A program made the translations under genes and the position numbers. Shown here one piece after another: positions 11,350-26,059 of a DNA stretch of 64,000 bases (within the stretch, counting starts at the first letter, position 1; every line of letters starts with the position of its first letter). This DNA is from Acanthornis magna (taxonomy: Eukaryota > Chordata > Aves > Passeriformes > Acanthizidae). The stretch covers positions 13,469,501 to 13,533,500 of the forward strand of contig JAWUZG010000029.1 of the NCBI GenBank assembly GCA_036785705.1. The letters are read 5' to 3'. The notes under the pieces were generated by a model. That model ran no database searches. It saw nothing but the letters and a program-made list of their open reading frames with translations, and was not told where the DNA came from.

Positions 11350-13924
11350 GGTAAGATAAAGCCTGCATTTTTGTGTCTGACCTATTCTGAACCCATATAG
11401 GGAACACAAGAGAAATAAAAAGCTATAGTCCAGGAACTTGCTGTAAAGCTATTTCTTCCTTAGCAGTTCTGTTCTTCAGCATTCTCTCTCCCTTGCAATT
11501 CCCTGTGGTTTAATCCTTTTTTTATTTCCTTCCTTTTCCAAAAATACCCTCCCATGTTACCAACAGTTGCCAAAGGCCAATTGTGCTGAAAATAGAGGCT
11601 ATTACTCTCAGAGGAAAAAGCGAAAGGAGTTGTTTTATCTAACACTGCTAAATTAGCCACGTTTTTCTAAACTGTTTGACAGATTTCATTCTCAGTACAC
11701 GACACTGAACTTCAATCACCAAGTCTCCAATAGGGTAAAAATAGCAGTGAAAGTAAGTTCAGGCCCCTTGGGGTCATCTGTCGTTCATGTTATGGAGGAG
11801 TCTAGATGAATTTAGCAGAATGAAACAAATAAGGTTACAAGGAATTTACCCCACAATCAAGGTAAAACTGGAGAGTAATAACTTCAATTGGAGAACTAGA
11901 AACAACTTTTTGGTGGCATTTTGAAAGTGCTTTAACATTTTACAAGATTCTACGTTACATTTTATGATGCTTTTCCATAACAATATAATCACAATAGCAA
12001 AAAAAAACCCCATACCTTCTTTTGTGTAACAAGAGGCTTCTCTGCCCTTCACAGTTTGCTCGCTGAAGACTGAGACTGCTGCAGTTCACTTTTCAAATTC
12101 CAAAATTAATCCTGAACCACCTATGTCCACTACTTGCAACCTTGAGGAGAAACATTTTGACCAAATAAACTGAGTACAGTGTTAACATTTTCTAGCTAAG
12201 TTCACAAGAAAGACAAGGTATGATAAAATTAAAACCTCACTGAAATGTGTCTATCAGAGGCAAAGATGCATCTCCTATTGCCAAATTGTATATGCCCCTA
12301 ATATCCAGTTCCATTTCCATATCTGAACCTCTCTCTTCTAAAAGCTCTGATAACTACTTTGTACAAGGCAGACAGGTACAAGCTTGCTAACTCCTTGTTA
12401 TAGCATGGTTTTCTCTTAGAGCCTTACCTATCGTGCACGTCAACCTCTTCTTTCAAATACGTCCTGTATCCAGTGACAGACTTCAGGGTGGATGCACTGA
12501 AATAATAGTACTCTTCACTCATGACCACATCTGCCACTTGCAACAAAAAAGCAATAAGAAGCACACTCCTCATCCTAGAACTCCTGCAGTTCCAAAACCT
12601 TCATTCCTTAGCACCACAGCATCTCCTCATTTCACAGCTGTCAGAATGTTCACACCTGACAGTCAATATGACTTCATAGATCGAACATACAATGAAGCTA
12701 CTGTGAGGTTTTTCTTACTTCAATGCTGGAAAAACAGGGAACCTTATAAAAACAACAACCAACAAAGCAAAACCAAAACAAACCTCTGTTGCTTGACCCA
12801 ACAAATAGAACTGTAGTGTTGCTGTTATCTCCTGCAGCCATTACAGGAGAGAGCGGCTTACAGGAATAACATACAGTCCCATTGGTACTAATCCTATATT
12901 TAGTGCAGATCCAAAAGTCTCATGCAAGTCAGTAGCAGAGTGATGGAAAACCAGAAGAATTGGTTCCAGAGAGCTTACTCCAAGAGTAGGATTCAAAGTG
13001 GCATAAACAAATATATAACCCATTATACCATAAAATCATCTGCAAAACAAGCACCGCAGCCATTGGTGGGAACAGCAGCATTTATCAAGAGGGCCTTCAC
13101 TGAACCAAAACTTAATGGGTTTCAACTGAAGACACTCTCCATTAAAATTTCCTTATGGGGTTCTTAAATACTGCAATTATCCAGCACAAAAAGTAAATAT
13201 CCATCAATAGATTTCCTCAACTGATATGTCTGGGTTGGATAGCTTTAAGTGGTAGTATTTAGCTCATAAGGAGCTTTTCTAGCTCTGAATTAAAGTAACT
13301 CCATGTACATATATGAAATCAACCTCTTGGGGTGTTTTCCTGAAGGCTTTTCTAAAGGCTACAGCAAATTTTTCATTAGGTTGATCAGTAGTAAAATCTG
13401 AGAGTTCATACAATGGTGTTGCTGTTACTCAAGGTGCTTAAAGAAATTTCAGTCCAGGAACAATTAAATTCTATTCACAATTTTCATGCAGAGGAAAGCT
13501 GTTGAATATTCCCTGCTATTTGATTATACATTACTTCAATGATCCCATTGATTAGGTGACTTTTTCAATCAAGTAAGGATGTCCATTTTCAACTGTACTT
13601 TTCTGCACTTGATGATTCTCTCTGTGCTCTGATGCATTTATTTTATTTTAATTGAAGAGGCAGGTTGTTAAAATGCTGGGAAAGTGTTTAGACTATATGA
13701 ATCGTTAACAATGGTCAGTGATTAACAAGGCCTTTTACATATTTAATGATGCAGTTACTGATAATGATACGCTGTTCACCATGCACATTGAATGTTGAAG
13801 TGATTACCTGCATCTAATATTATTTTCCTGGTGAATTCAGAGTGATCTGTGCAGTGAGTGGGCATGACAAAACTCAACAATCAGTCTTGGTTTGGGTGAC
13901 TATTGAAAGTACTATGAGACAACT
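11350..13924. other. Unassigned DNA; possible conserved block at 13600-13860
   Basis: No gene is visible. A faint CR1-tail resemblance lies at 13215-13300 (ggttggatagctttaag...gagcttttctagctct), too weak to call firmly. The stretch 13600-13860 carries a SOX-type ACAATGG (13708-13714) and several TTAAYAA/TAATGAT motifs, with low repeat content. It is a candidate regulatory element. The 127-codon frame 12433-12816 has no recognisable domain. Confidence 0.4.
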
Positions 13925-14150
13925 CAGAATCATAGAACAATTTTAGGCTGAAAGGGACATCTGGGAGACATCCAGCTCAACCTTCTGCTCAAAGCAGGGC
14001 CCACTTCAATGTTAGATTTGGTTTCTCAGGACGTCATCTACTCAGTCAAAACTCCAGTATGAAGATTTCACAATCACTCCGGGTCCTGCTCCAGTACTTA
14101 GACCGGTGGAGAATTATTTTCTCTTTAATCCAGATGACAACCAGTTAAGC
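13925..14150 (-). mobile_element. CR1 LINE fragment, antisense
   Basis: On the + strand it starts with the inverted CR1 tail 'cagaatcatagaacaattt', then 'aggctgaaagggacatctgggagacatccagctcaacc', 'ctgctcaaagcagggccca', and 'gatttcacaatcactccgggtcctgctccagt'. This is the reverse complement of the CR1 3' region in the correct order. Similarity to more 5' CR1 sequence (accatgtctccttggtttgactaaaagaatactatgagaaacc-type text, 14225-14340) suggests the element may continue to about 14340, with an indel between. Confidence 0.85.
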
Positions 14151-17100
14151 ATTGAAATGCAGTCACCCCACTGAGGCTGGTGAGCCAGCAAGTTCCTCAG
14201 CCACCATGTAGTCCACACTTACAACCCATGTCTCCTTGGTTTGACTAAAAGAATACTATGAGAAACCACAACAAGGGTCTTACTAAGGCTGTAGTATAGA
14301 AATTTTATAGCTCTTGCCTTGTTTTCAGTGATGGTCCAAACCTGCCACAGAAAGCAGCCGTATTAGTCAGGTGCAGTTTGCCCTTGTTACATCGATCATA
14401 GCTGTCCCCAGTCAGTCCATGTACCCACACGTGGCTTCTCTAGGGACATAACACTTCATGGCATAAAGGGCAGGTTGTTTGGACTGCTGTCATTCTTGCC
14501 TTTGCTGAAGTTAAGAGGAACATTCACCTTGTCCCAGTAATAGTTCCCTCTTTTTTGATTTGGAATGCTTTTTTATTTCCCAGCTCTGAAGAATTTGAAG
14601 GTAGGTTCCTTCCTCCTCACTGCACCTTGCCTCCATTTGTAAATTGCTGTTGTAAGAAAAGCAGTGTCTTTTTTCCACCCCATCCTCATGTCTTCCTTTT
14701 TTTTTTTTTTTTTTTTTTGCATGGTGTTACCTATTGTCTATCATCTATTTATTTCCTTACAACTGCAAAGATGATCTTGCCTCCCTACTAGCTAATTGCC
14801 TTCTTCAGTCCATATTATCAGGAGCAAAACTGCAGTGTTTTCTGTGTGGTATAAGAGCAAATTCACCAAAACGTGGGAGCTTGGGACAGAACAGCCTCTC
14901 ACTACACTGGAAATCTCAGAATCAGAGTAATCTAGCTGAGCTGTGTGCTCTCTCAAGCCTGATGAAAATCTAATGGACACACACAAAATATCACCTATAC
15001 CCTAAAATGAAAATGTTAATACAAAGCAGCACAATGCCCATCAATGCTATTTCTGTGCTGAACTTATTCAGAGAAATAAAAGAAAATAAAAAAAGATCCA
15101 CAGATAATTTTGTAACAATGAACTAGTGAAACACTTGGCATATTATGTATTTTAATCTAGAGCAAAAGAGTAGCACTCTGCTGACTTCTTTCTGTGGCAG
15201 CCCCTAGAAAAGAACAAAACATGATCATTTTCACCAGCAAGTCGATACTTTGAGGAAAGCAGAATTACATGTGTCATGCCCTGATAAATGACTTCTCCCC
15301 AGATGAATACCATCCTTTCATGTTATAAGACTTGTATAGAAGCCCCCCTCCCTTATAATAAGACCTTGGAGAAAGCTCTCTATTTTCACAACCAGCTTTC
15401 ATACATGAATCACATCTGCCTTCCTTGCTATAAGTGCTGTCACCAATGCAAGGATTCTCACTCTTTTTAAGTCTTAAAAAGTGTTATACTTTTATAAAGA
15501 CTAGATTTTTATTTTAATAAAGAAGATTCATGCCGCAATAATGTCCTATTTGAAAAAATAACATTTGAAATACATAATTCAAATATATTGAAGGTTGTCT
15601 CCTGCGGCTTATACTAAAATATCTGACTCATGTTCTGTCCCTGACATCCAATAATCCTTTCAATGGTCAGCAGCTAAACATATTTATTACGTGCCATTGA
15701 AATGAAGTCTGTAATTAGAACTGATTTTTTTCTATGGGCTTCAAACTAAACAAACAAGGAAAGTTATTTCTGGGTGCATTATTTCTATGGAAAGAAAAAT
15801 TGAAATAAACCTCTCACTATGTAATCTTAAATTATACTAATTAGACACTTACCTAGTATAACCTATGAAAATATAATTTAGGAAAGATTACAAATGTATT
15901 GCCAAAACTGTTATGAGGAAAAACTCTTGAAGGAATAACCTGGCACACAGGGAAATGATAAGGTTCATTAATTGAGAGAGAGGATTAGGCTGTCTTGGAC
16001 AGTGCAGATGTAGAGGGGACTTAATTATTTAAGAGGTTATAAAAAGAGCTCAATCTCTATTATATCCAATTTGCCCCTCTTTAAATTTGCCAGAAGGTAT
16101 GACAAAGAAAAGATATTGAAACCTATAGAAGGAAAGGTCCTAACCCATGTGGATGAGAATGTTCTTCACATTCACAAGAGAAAGACCAAGAGTAACAGTG
16201 AAATAATGTACATACATCTAGGGAAATATTTCCTTCCAGAATCTTTCAAAATGTAGAAAACTTTTCACTGTATTATCAATAGATAGTATAAACAAGATGA
16301 GACACAAAGTAAAATTAAAATTTATAAGAATCATAAACATCAAAATATTATATATGTTCATATCACAAACAGCTCCTTGTTTTTAGTAACCATGATCTGT
16401 AGTAAGCGTGAACACCGCACCCTATCCTTGGATAACTTCCCTGAATTTCTTAAATGAAATCTGGTCAAGAGTTTTATAAATCTGTTCTTTATTCCTATTT
16501 CTGGTGTCAATGCAACCCCATTTCTTTAAACTATGGCGTAAAGCAGAATTTACTGCTTTGAGGTCTTTTAACTATTTCATTTTTAACTTCACTTTTTCCT
16601 AATATGAGATTAATTATGTATTTACTTTATTTGTCTTCAGTGCAATAGTTCCATCTGTCTCTACATCACATCTGTACAACTTACAGAGCATATTCTACAA
16701 TGTCCTGTCATGCCTTGTGTAATCATGAGTGCAGATACCATGTGGAGTGTCTGACACTTCCCAATTTCATTCCCAAATTCACTTCTCCTTTCCAGATCAG
16801 CATTCCCAGCTCTGTATTCCCCCAATCCCTCATAACCCCAGATAAACACTTCTCTATGATTTGCTATGTTTCTGCTATCACTAAGAATCCAATCTCATAA
16901 GAAACAACAAGATTAAGCACTCAGTGCATCTAATTAAAGTCAATTTGGAAAACAATACTTGAGCTCTCTGAAAATGTTTTAAGCATGCATGCTAATCACC
17001 CTACTGCAAGCAGTGTAACACTTTCATAACTAGTAAGAGCTATAGAGCATGGTACTGAATAACAGACTTCCTGAACATCTTTTGTATCTGTAGAGAAAAA

Positions 17101-20100
17101 GGAAATCTGACTGCTTTTCTAAGTAATTTATAGTCCTTTCTTTAATCACCTTTTGCTTAAAAATGAACTTAAGTATTTTTTTTTTTAGTTACGTGTGGAT
17201 GCACACAAAGGGATAACATCACAGACACCAAACTGCAGCACTGAAAAGCCAGTATTTCTAATATTCACAAGAGGCAGAAAACCAAATCTAAACTCCCAGG
17301 AGCTTCTGTCAACTAATACTGCAAGTGTATTTTCAGCAAGTCCTTCTGTATGTGCTCATACATGAATATGTGCCAATATGCACTTACATAAATCCTTCCT
17401 TAGTGAAGAGGGAGAGTGTCTAAAAATTTTCCTTCAGTTTTTCTCTGCCAGCTGGCTGGGTGAGCTGAGGACAGCAGGGAACATACAAGGATTTTAATAT
17501 TTTAGGGACCTGTCATTTCAAGGATAAACTTTTCATTGCAGTATTCTGAGAGCCAAAAATGAGATTGACCCTATGCATCCATCCACCAGTCAGAGCAACA
17601 GCATCACGGCAGGATTCCTGGCCTGTCCTATAGCTCCACAGTCAGAGTGTTGCCCCAGTAAATCCTGACTCTTCAAAGGGACTTGAAAAGTTTCCCCCAT
17701 ACATTTGTTTGGATGCACGGTCATGGGTAATTCTAGATTCAAGTGTGGACTGAGAAATCATGGCTCAAGTTTACCACTATTCCTTTTAAAGTATAATTAA
17801 GAGGACTAGCCCACAGGTCTGCCATTAACAGATTTTATCCCAATCACAGAGTGCACTTACATGGCAGGGGCAGTGGAACTAGTTCAGCCCACTATAGTTC
17901 CTACCACAATGCAATCATACCCTTGTGGTGCAATGTCCAAGAAAAGATGCACTGCTGAAAGGCAAGAACGTGAAAAGATAGATATACCTATTTCAGGATC
18001 ATTTTGGAATCTGCTTTGGCTGGATCCACCTCAGGTACTACTACATGATCTTCACTTGCATAGTGTAGGCATTCTGAAAAAATAAGCTGGTGTGTAGGAC
18101 ACTGAAAGAATTAAAGTCAAACCTCTTAAACGAAGCAGAAGAAAAAGTCAGCACATGAATTTCAGAGAACTGAGCTGACTGCTATGTGCAGATTTCAAGC
18201 CTAAGTAGGATCCTAACTAGCTAGTTTGAGACCATTTCTTAGAAAGGCATCCACCTTTTGGAAGGGAGCTGGTGGCAGCAGAAAGAGACAGACTGACTAG
18301 AAGTCAGAAGGTCAGTGGTTTGGATGAGACTGGCTGCCAAAAGAGGTCAAGCTCTAGGCTGTTTGTTAAATTAACTTTAAATTGTTCTAAAAGTTTTTCT
18401 CATTTAATCAGATGGTTTTCAAATAGCTTTCAGTGAATCCTTCAGTGACAAAATTCATATCCACTGGTAAAGCAAACCATTTGCAATTTTCATTAAAGAT
18501 TTACTTATGTTCCCTCGTGCTGAGCAGTTACCAATCCTGATTAAAAAATCCTTTACTTTTAGCGACATGATGAAATGGAGTCTCAACAGACCATCTGCAC
18601 AAAAAGACAGCATTACAGCTTCTAACCTTCCAGCAGAAACTTAAGGGAAAGCTCTAACCTCAGATTATGCAACACATGAGACAGCAGCCTGTCTCAGAAA
18701 GATTGCCACATTGAAATACTTAAAGCAACTTTAGGTCAATGCAGGAAAGAGCAGGGTTACAGCCATGGAGCACTCTTGCTTAGTGAAAGTCTGATTTTAG
18801 TATTTGAGATTGTTTTGAAGCAGCTCAGTATCCATAGATGAAAACTGAATTTTGTTTTGAAGGGCCTGGATTCAGAACTTGCTCCTACAAAACCATTTAA
18901 ATCAGTTACTGTAACATGTTATGGAGAAGGAGGCATCTTAGAAGTTGGCCTGTTCCAGAATCTAAGTGTAGGCTTTCAGGAACCTGCTGGGGGCACCTTG
19001 AAGCCAGCAGACATCTACAAACCGGGTCTCCCACGTTTGGGCATGTACTATAACCACTGCATGATGGTATAGTAAAGTACAAACCTTCCTTCAGGAATGT
19101 TTTTAACAAATGGCTCAATCCTATCAGTATATTTTAAATCCCGCATGTTTTCTATGAGAGATATACTTTATGGATCTTCCTTCACAGTGCCATACACAGA
19201 GACTCAGAAAGTTCAAAACACTCATTTCTTGTTCTATAGAGCACAGCAAACAGGTACCACCACCCTAGAGCTTGATAAAAATTCAGAATATATTATTTCC
19301 AGAGTATGTGGTCTCAGTGAATACAAGGGTCAAAACAAACATATTACACTGTTACCTCAGCTGTGTTAGACAAACATAGTTGGAAATTTCCATTAAAAGA
19401 TAGCCAGAAAGATGTTGTTACCTTCCTGCTAGTCCACCCCAAGAAAAATAGGGCTGCATAAGGTTGGTCTCAGAAAGCTACAGTGGGATGACAATACCTG
19501 TTTTATTACTATAAAAATTTCTATCAGGTTTGGGGTTTGTTTGCTTGTTTTGAAGAAAAGACAATCACTTAATTAAAAAAAACAATCAGTGTTTTGCCCC
19601 AAAGAAGACCAAACCTAAGTACAGTGAATGAGAACAATGCAGGTCCTCATAATCTCTGTCACTCTACCTACACTGTAAATTGTTTTCATATTTATTACCT
19701 AATTGAGTCTTTTTCCAGAGATTTATTCCTGCAGCCAAAGCTGTCCAGGTAGTTGTGAAAGTCATGGGATCAATACTGTCACACATCAGAAAAAAAACAC
19801 ATTAAATTTCTGGGTCTCTGCATGTATGACAATGTACACACAGCCGCACAAACACCTCCCAACTAGATATCAAGCGTTTACTTTTGAAAGCCCTGCTTAT
19901 AAATTAAAAGATCACAAGTCAGCAAATTAGTAAAAGGCATGGAGGGGTTGTAGAAGAGAGAGAATCTTTGCTACTCCTGGGCAGCTGCTAATAAAACAAA
20001 GGATTAGCAACAAAGCCAGGCATTTCATTGCTTATTCCCTCTACACAGGCACTTGTTACATAGAGGAAATTAAAAGAAAATCTTACATGCTGCAGAGTTT

Positions 20101-23100
20101 GTTCAATATACCTGCGAACATCTAACATCAGACCCACTACTCCTACCCATGGTGGAAAAATAAATCTCTTTCAAAAGTCAAGAGCAGGCTGGTGACAGAG
20201 AGCTGTTGTTTCCTGGTTCTGCGGAAGGATTTTGAGAGGCTGAATATATTTGTAGGTTTTGAAATAGGGAGAGGTCTCCTGGTGGGAGCTTTCACATGAC
20301 TAGGCAGAAATAAGACTGATACCCATTGTTCAGGAAACAGACAAGAGCTGAGATAAATAAAATTCCTTAAAATATACTTTTAAAAATATTTCCAAAAGCA
20401 CATCATTCCTATATGGCCTCTATTTCTTTGTTCCTTTTTGTCTAGTTTCTGCTCATTACATTAATTCGCAGTGTCTAGTCTTTGCTGCCTTCTCTCAGGC
20501 CATGGGACTGAGGATTACATGGCTTCTGTTTTTATCTTCTGTAGTTTTGAAATATAATCAAAGCAGAGACACTTTTGTTTCAACAGCATCAACATGATTT
20601 ATGCTGCAGTATGTGTCCCTCAGGATAAGTATTCAGACTTCCAAACCTCCTGAAGCTGCATGGATCAAAAGAGGGGATGGGAAAAGGGGGAAGGTATGAG
20701 AAAAGTAAGTAATTTTGTCCAAAATTTAGAAAAAAATTATAAAAAAATATATCAAAAGTGTGTCAGATTTAATATATCTTTTACTTTGCAACTGCAACAT
20801 CAACTGGCAGAGTTATTTCCTAAGCAAGACTGCTTCAAGATTGCAGCAGTGTTTAACAACAGATAATGGAAATGACAATTCAAAAAACCCTATTCCAGTT
20901 TGCATATAGGAAATACAGTTAGTATATGGTAACTTAAAGTGGGAGTTCTTGTTTTGTATAAAAAGGCAATAATGTATCCTCCCCATTAAATAGGAAATAA
21001 AGTTTAATTCTTTTCAATCATTATAAACACAGAAACACTAAAGTAAAATTCCAGCCCAGAAAAATAAAATCTTGTAGAGAATTTACCTTCCTAGAGAAAA
21101 GATTTTCATTCAGTACATTTCCATTGTTTCCCTTTCCTTGTGCTCTGCGCTATCACCTCGGTTCTCAGTAGATAGTTAAATCTCAACTACATGCCCATCA
21201 ATGGTACAAGGAATCAGCTAGAATAATTTGAGGACAAAAATGTCAATGCATTATGCTTTGATTTCTCCCCAGGGTAGCTAAACATTCACAGATTTCTTCA
21301 GTAACTGTCTCAGCCCCATAGTAACAAAATTAAAAACTAAAAACTGTCTTCTAAGTTCCAAAGTCTAGTTTGGTTGTTTTTTTTCCCCAGCAGCAGCAGG
21401 CTAGTCTTTGCTGCATGTTTAATAAAAAAGGCTTTTTGGGGTGTTTCATGATTGTTCTTCTTCTTAGTGGTGCTGGTGGTTGGTGGTTGGTTTTGGGGAG
21501 AGATGCTTGTTATTGCAAAAACTGTTAATATTTCCTAGACATGAAGTTTCTAATCAGTCAGCCTAAGGTTTCCTCTAAGGTGGAGGGTTTGTTTTTTGGT
21601 TGAGTTCTAAAGCCAAAGATTTGAAAAGTCATTAGCCCTTTCTTGATTTTTAGCTTGGCAAGCAAGACATTCATTCATTTCCATTTGAGTGGTCCTGTTC
21701 CTGGTAGCAACTCAAAGAAGAACAAACTTACAGAAATCTGCTAAGCCAAGGTCTGTATTGGCAGATGTAGAGAAGAGAACCGTACTTAGAATGTGTGCAA
21801 AATATGGAAGAATGCAACCAGACATCTCAGCTTCTTGATCAAACAGAGCCGGGAACCCAACAACCCCCATCTGATCTGCACATATGCTTGTCCCCCACCT
21901 GGAGTTAGAGCAGTTCAATGTGTGGAGATCCATGCTACAATATTAAAAATTCAGAGCTCAAGCTCTTTTTCTGAAGGAAGATTTCAAGGAAAGGGCACCG
22001 ATTATGCAGTGAAAAAGGTAAAAACAAGTGTATGACATTCTAATTCCCATAGGCATAAATTATATCTGAAAGCTAACTTAAAATAATATTGCAGCTGTAA
22101 AATCAGGGGTAAAAAATTAGGAAGTGTCCACACTAAACCTTTGCCCCCTTATGACCCATTCTGTCATTCCATGATCATGTTCTTGTCATAGTAATGGATT
22201 AATCCAAAACCTCTGTTCAATCCCCAACCTGAATCTGCTATATTGTAATTTTCAGGTACTTAGTTTCATAAACCAGATAATGCTTCTTTATCACACTGCT
22301 TGCTCACAATCACATTTATATTGCCAGGCTGGAGGTGCATTAGGGATAGCAGTTCAGCACACCTACACAAAGAAAGCATGCTTACATATAGTGCTACTTG
22401 GAGCAGCCATATGTGAGTCAATGTGTTTGATTTTAAATGCATGAAATATTGACATGCTTTGCTCCTCCAGCACCTGCTGCTGACTGAGCTACGTACAAGC
22501 AGGGCCACAGGAGTTACCCTCTCAACAGTAAGTAATGTAGGATGACAACTCAGCAGTCGCCAGCCAAAGAAAGGAGTGAGATGAGCAAGGGGACTGAGAA
22601 GGACAATTACTTCAGCCAGAAAAATAAGCAGAGCAAGAAAAAAACACAGAAACATTCAAAACTCCTTTCTCAGGCCTCACAAAAGGTCTGTGTGTACTGC
22701 AGGTGCCTTCTTGTGAGCTCTGAGAGTTAAACTTGAAGAATTTACAAACTCATAGATGAAACCAGGGATGTTGGGGGGAGGGAGTATGGGAAGAACAACA
22801 AGAGAGGGACAACACTGTGCTCATCCATTCCCAATAGCACAAACCTCAGAACTTGCCTGAATAAAATTCCTACCTGAATTCCTTGTACTATATTTCACAA
22901 CAAGGTGTTTAGGAACCTATGCCATTCCTGTTTTTCCTACCTAACATTGCTTCTACTCATCTAATTTATAGCACAGAGGCTGATGCATTAAACAGCTGAT
23001 TAAAAACTGAGAAAATATAGTTTGAGTATTGAAAATACACAAATAAACATAATAGTTTATACAGATGCTCCATCCACTTTCAGGTATTCTTCCCCTTTTC

Positions 23101-24600
23101 AGGATATGGTTCATGCCCTATCTCAATTCCTTATCTACTAACAAAGACATTTATTCTTTTTAAGATTATATATATTTACTGTGACTTAGAAGTAATATAT
23201 TCTTCACAAGGTTTTGAAAGCAACATTTGCTTCTCATTCCCATGGCTCGCACTTGATTGTACTGGCAGGAAGTCAAAACTCACAAAGCAGCCTCCTATCT
23301 AATCAAAATTAATATACAGTAATAATTGGAAGGGCACTGGAACAAAACACTGAATAGTGCCAATAAGAAGCAAATATCACACTGAGCGCAATGTGTATGT
23401 TTTAGAAAGGGCTAGGGAATGCAGCTTTATTCTTTGTGTCAGAGCAGCAGGCTTCTTTCTGAACAGGAGCAAGAATAATGGTGGTAATGCCTGTCCTTCC
23501 CTCCCAGACTGCTGACTCACAGGAGAGGGTGTCACTGAGGCAGGCAGCAAACACATATGGGGGGCCTGGGGCAGTGAGAAAATGCAAAACTCTCTGCATG
23601 TGTGAGCGTGCATGTGTAATGAAGTGCTCTAAGGAATAAAACTAGAATAATTTTCTACTGCTCTAAGAGTTGCCTTGAAGTATTTTTTGCATGTATGACA
23701 TATGCCAGAATGACAGCTCCCAACACCGAGCAGCTCTGCCTCTCCAAAGAGGAAGGGCAAGGCCCATCTGAGGAGGAGGTCCATGTCACAGGGTGGGATG
23801 GCTGGTGACAGGAAAGGTGTGGCCAAAGTCAGTAGCACCACCACCGTGCATCAGCCTTGATCCTGAGGAACTTCTACCCGCAGCTTAATAAAGATTTAGA
23901 AACATCCGCTAACAAAGGCTCTTGCTGAAAAGACGGGAAAGGCGCCTCCAAGTTTCCAGCTGGCTACATCCCAAATGACTTAGAGTTTTACATTGCACCA
24001 ACTTTGTAAGAAAACCTGTGAAAGTATCCTGATCCTTCTCCCTTCTCAAGGGTGTGTGTCCTCTCTGGATGCTAATGATGTAACAAATTTTGTCAAAAGT
24101 GAGAGAGTGAATGCAGTGGTAACTGCTACTCAGATGGGAGGAGGACATTCCTCCATGAAAAAATATGAACAAACAAAAAAAAATGAAGATAGAGACTATT
24201 AATGAAATGTATAACTCTCTCCAAAGGTGCCAAACCTCTTTTGTTTTGTTTTGCTTGCTTTCTTTTTATTTTCCCAGAAAAATTAAATTAGTTATTTTTA
24301 AGTTCTGGATAGAGACTTAGCAGATATTTCAAGAGTTGATTAATCAAACAGTCCAGTCAGTTCTATAGCTTGTATCAAATAACTCACCACAGCAAACCTT
24401 GCAAAGTCACCAATGAGAGACTTGCACAGAGTACAAGGCTGCAATGCACAGCTGTGGGTTTGGGGGCAGGACAGATGAAGGAATGAAATCTGATGACAAA
24501 GAAATAAATATGGCAATGAGTGTCAAGTACAGCTGTTCATTTTCTTACATGTGTTTCCTTAAAAGTCTTAAAGTATTCATAGACTTCTCTCCAGAAAAAG
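14151..24600. other. Unassigned DNA, no gene recognised
   Basis: Ten kilobases of AT-rich DNA with no element I can name apart from the T-tract at 14697-14718 and the possible CR1 continuation up to about 14340. Open frames such as 17861-18085 and 22266-22655 (minus, 129 codons) show no family resemblance, no codon bias and no convincing splice borders. A slightly GC-richer patch lies at 23400-23890. Confidence 0.4.
14697..14718. repeat. T22 homopolymer tract
   Basis: An uninterrupted run of 22 T. It makes the 78-codon frame over it an artefact (a phenylalanine run). Likely length-variable between individuals. Confidence 0.95.
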
Positions 24601-24607
24601 AAAAATT

Positions 24608-24700
24608 GAACAAACAAACACAAACACACACACCAAAAAAAAAAAAAAAAAATCCACACAACAAAAACAAACCAACCAAACAAAAAAACCAAAAGAACCC
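24608..24700. repeat. A/C-rich low-complexity tract
   Basis: A mixture of (CAAA)n, (CA)n, an A18 run and (CCAA)n on the + strand. It generates spurious frames on both strands (Lys/Asn/Thr-rich on +, Phe/Val/Cys-rich on -). No poly(A)-tailed retrogene could be recognised next to it. Confidence 0.9.
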
Positions 24701-26059
24701 CACCAGTAATTTACAGCAAAACCTGCTGACAAACAACATGCAGTATTGCTCTTTCGAAACACTTACAAATCATAATTTACTTTTTATTCATTAAGTATCA
24801 CTTGATCTACTTCAAATGCACAAAACCAGAGGCAGACTTTTACTGGGACCTTGCAACTCCTGTGAGGTGAAGATGAGCTTATTCATCACCAAACTGCATG
24901 CATCCACCTGTGCTGAGCCCAAGAGTCTCACAACACACAGTGAGTCTAACAACACAGCACTTCGAGGAAGAGCTGCATTAGCTCTTACGGCCAAAATAAC
25001 ACTGAGGGGTTTAGTGTGTCTTTAAGGAAACTGCTCGTGTAGTCATGTGACACACTACATACATGCACTGCCTCTTCTATCCGTCACCGACTTTGGAACT
25101 CCTGACCCTTTATTTTTAATAAAGCAGTAATTGTCTCAAAGATATTGAGTTTCTTCACACTTTTTGAAAACAAGCAAGCAGATAAATGGCAAGTATTACT
25201 ACCCTTGCTCAAGGAAAGACTGAAGAGTGAGCGCAACTTATTTGCCACTGGAGAATTCTCACAAGAAAGATCACGAGTCACCTAGCCCCAGGAAAGCTGC
25301 AAGTTCCTTTTCTATTAGACTACAGAGACTCCAATCACAACCCAAAAAGGAAATCCATAAGAAATTTGACTTTGCTAGTTCACTTTCCCAAAGAAAGGTT
25401 TATTTTTAAAGGTAGCGCAGCCCTTGGAGGAGAAATATCCTCATAACTATGAAGGAGCTTGTCAACATGCCCATAATTTTTCCCCCCACCCACCCAAAAG
25501 CCTTCAGCTCTCAGATAGGTTTCTGAATTTTCAACGGGTATCTACATACTGATCACCTTAAAAAAACCACAACAAAACAAAACAAACTGTCCCCTTTTGA
25601 AATCAGTTGCCACATGACATGCTCAAATAGCAAAAAACTTCCAAAACATTATTTTTTACCTGAATGAAAACAGGAACATGTTGGTAGCAGCCTGTGAAGC
25701 TAAGAAAATGAGCTGATCACTCTCAATATTATTCGCAACAAAATTAACAATTTATTTCAGTTGTAGTGAACCTTCTTCAATTAAAACTGCTGCATTTGTT
25801 TCCAGGGAGATTTCACTATATGGGTGGGTAAAAAGCATGATAACAAACCTTTTTTGACCCTATGTACAGCAAAAAAGATTAAAATACAAAATGAAAAAGA
25901 TTTTGATTTTAATTTAATTTTAATTTGAAGCATATTCCTAGAGCAATTTGATTTTATTCTCAAACCTTGCAAAAATGTTTTCCATTGATTAATTTTGTTC
26001 TCCAAACCAAGATTTTGAGGTCCCTTAAAATAAAGGTTTCAAATTATAGGATTTGGCTG

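Noticed and set aside
12433..12816. 127-codon open frame, + strand
   Set aside because: Low-complexity C-terminus (Asn/Lys/Gln-rich) and no recognisable domain.
13215..13300. Possible CR1 tail
   Set aside because: Only scattered similarity ('ggttggat', 'gagcttttctagctct'); too weak to call without an alignment.
17861..18085. 74-codon frame with a plausible start context
   Set aside because: No resemblance to a known protein and no supporting splice or promoter signals.
22266..22655. 129-codon minus-strand frame with hydrophobic start resembling a membrane segment
   Set aside because: Hydrophobicity is explained by T-rich codons; no homology recognised, and no flanking exon structure.
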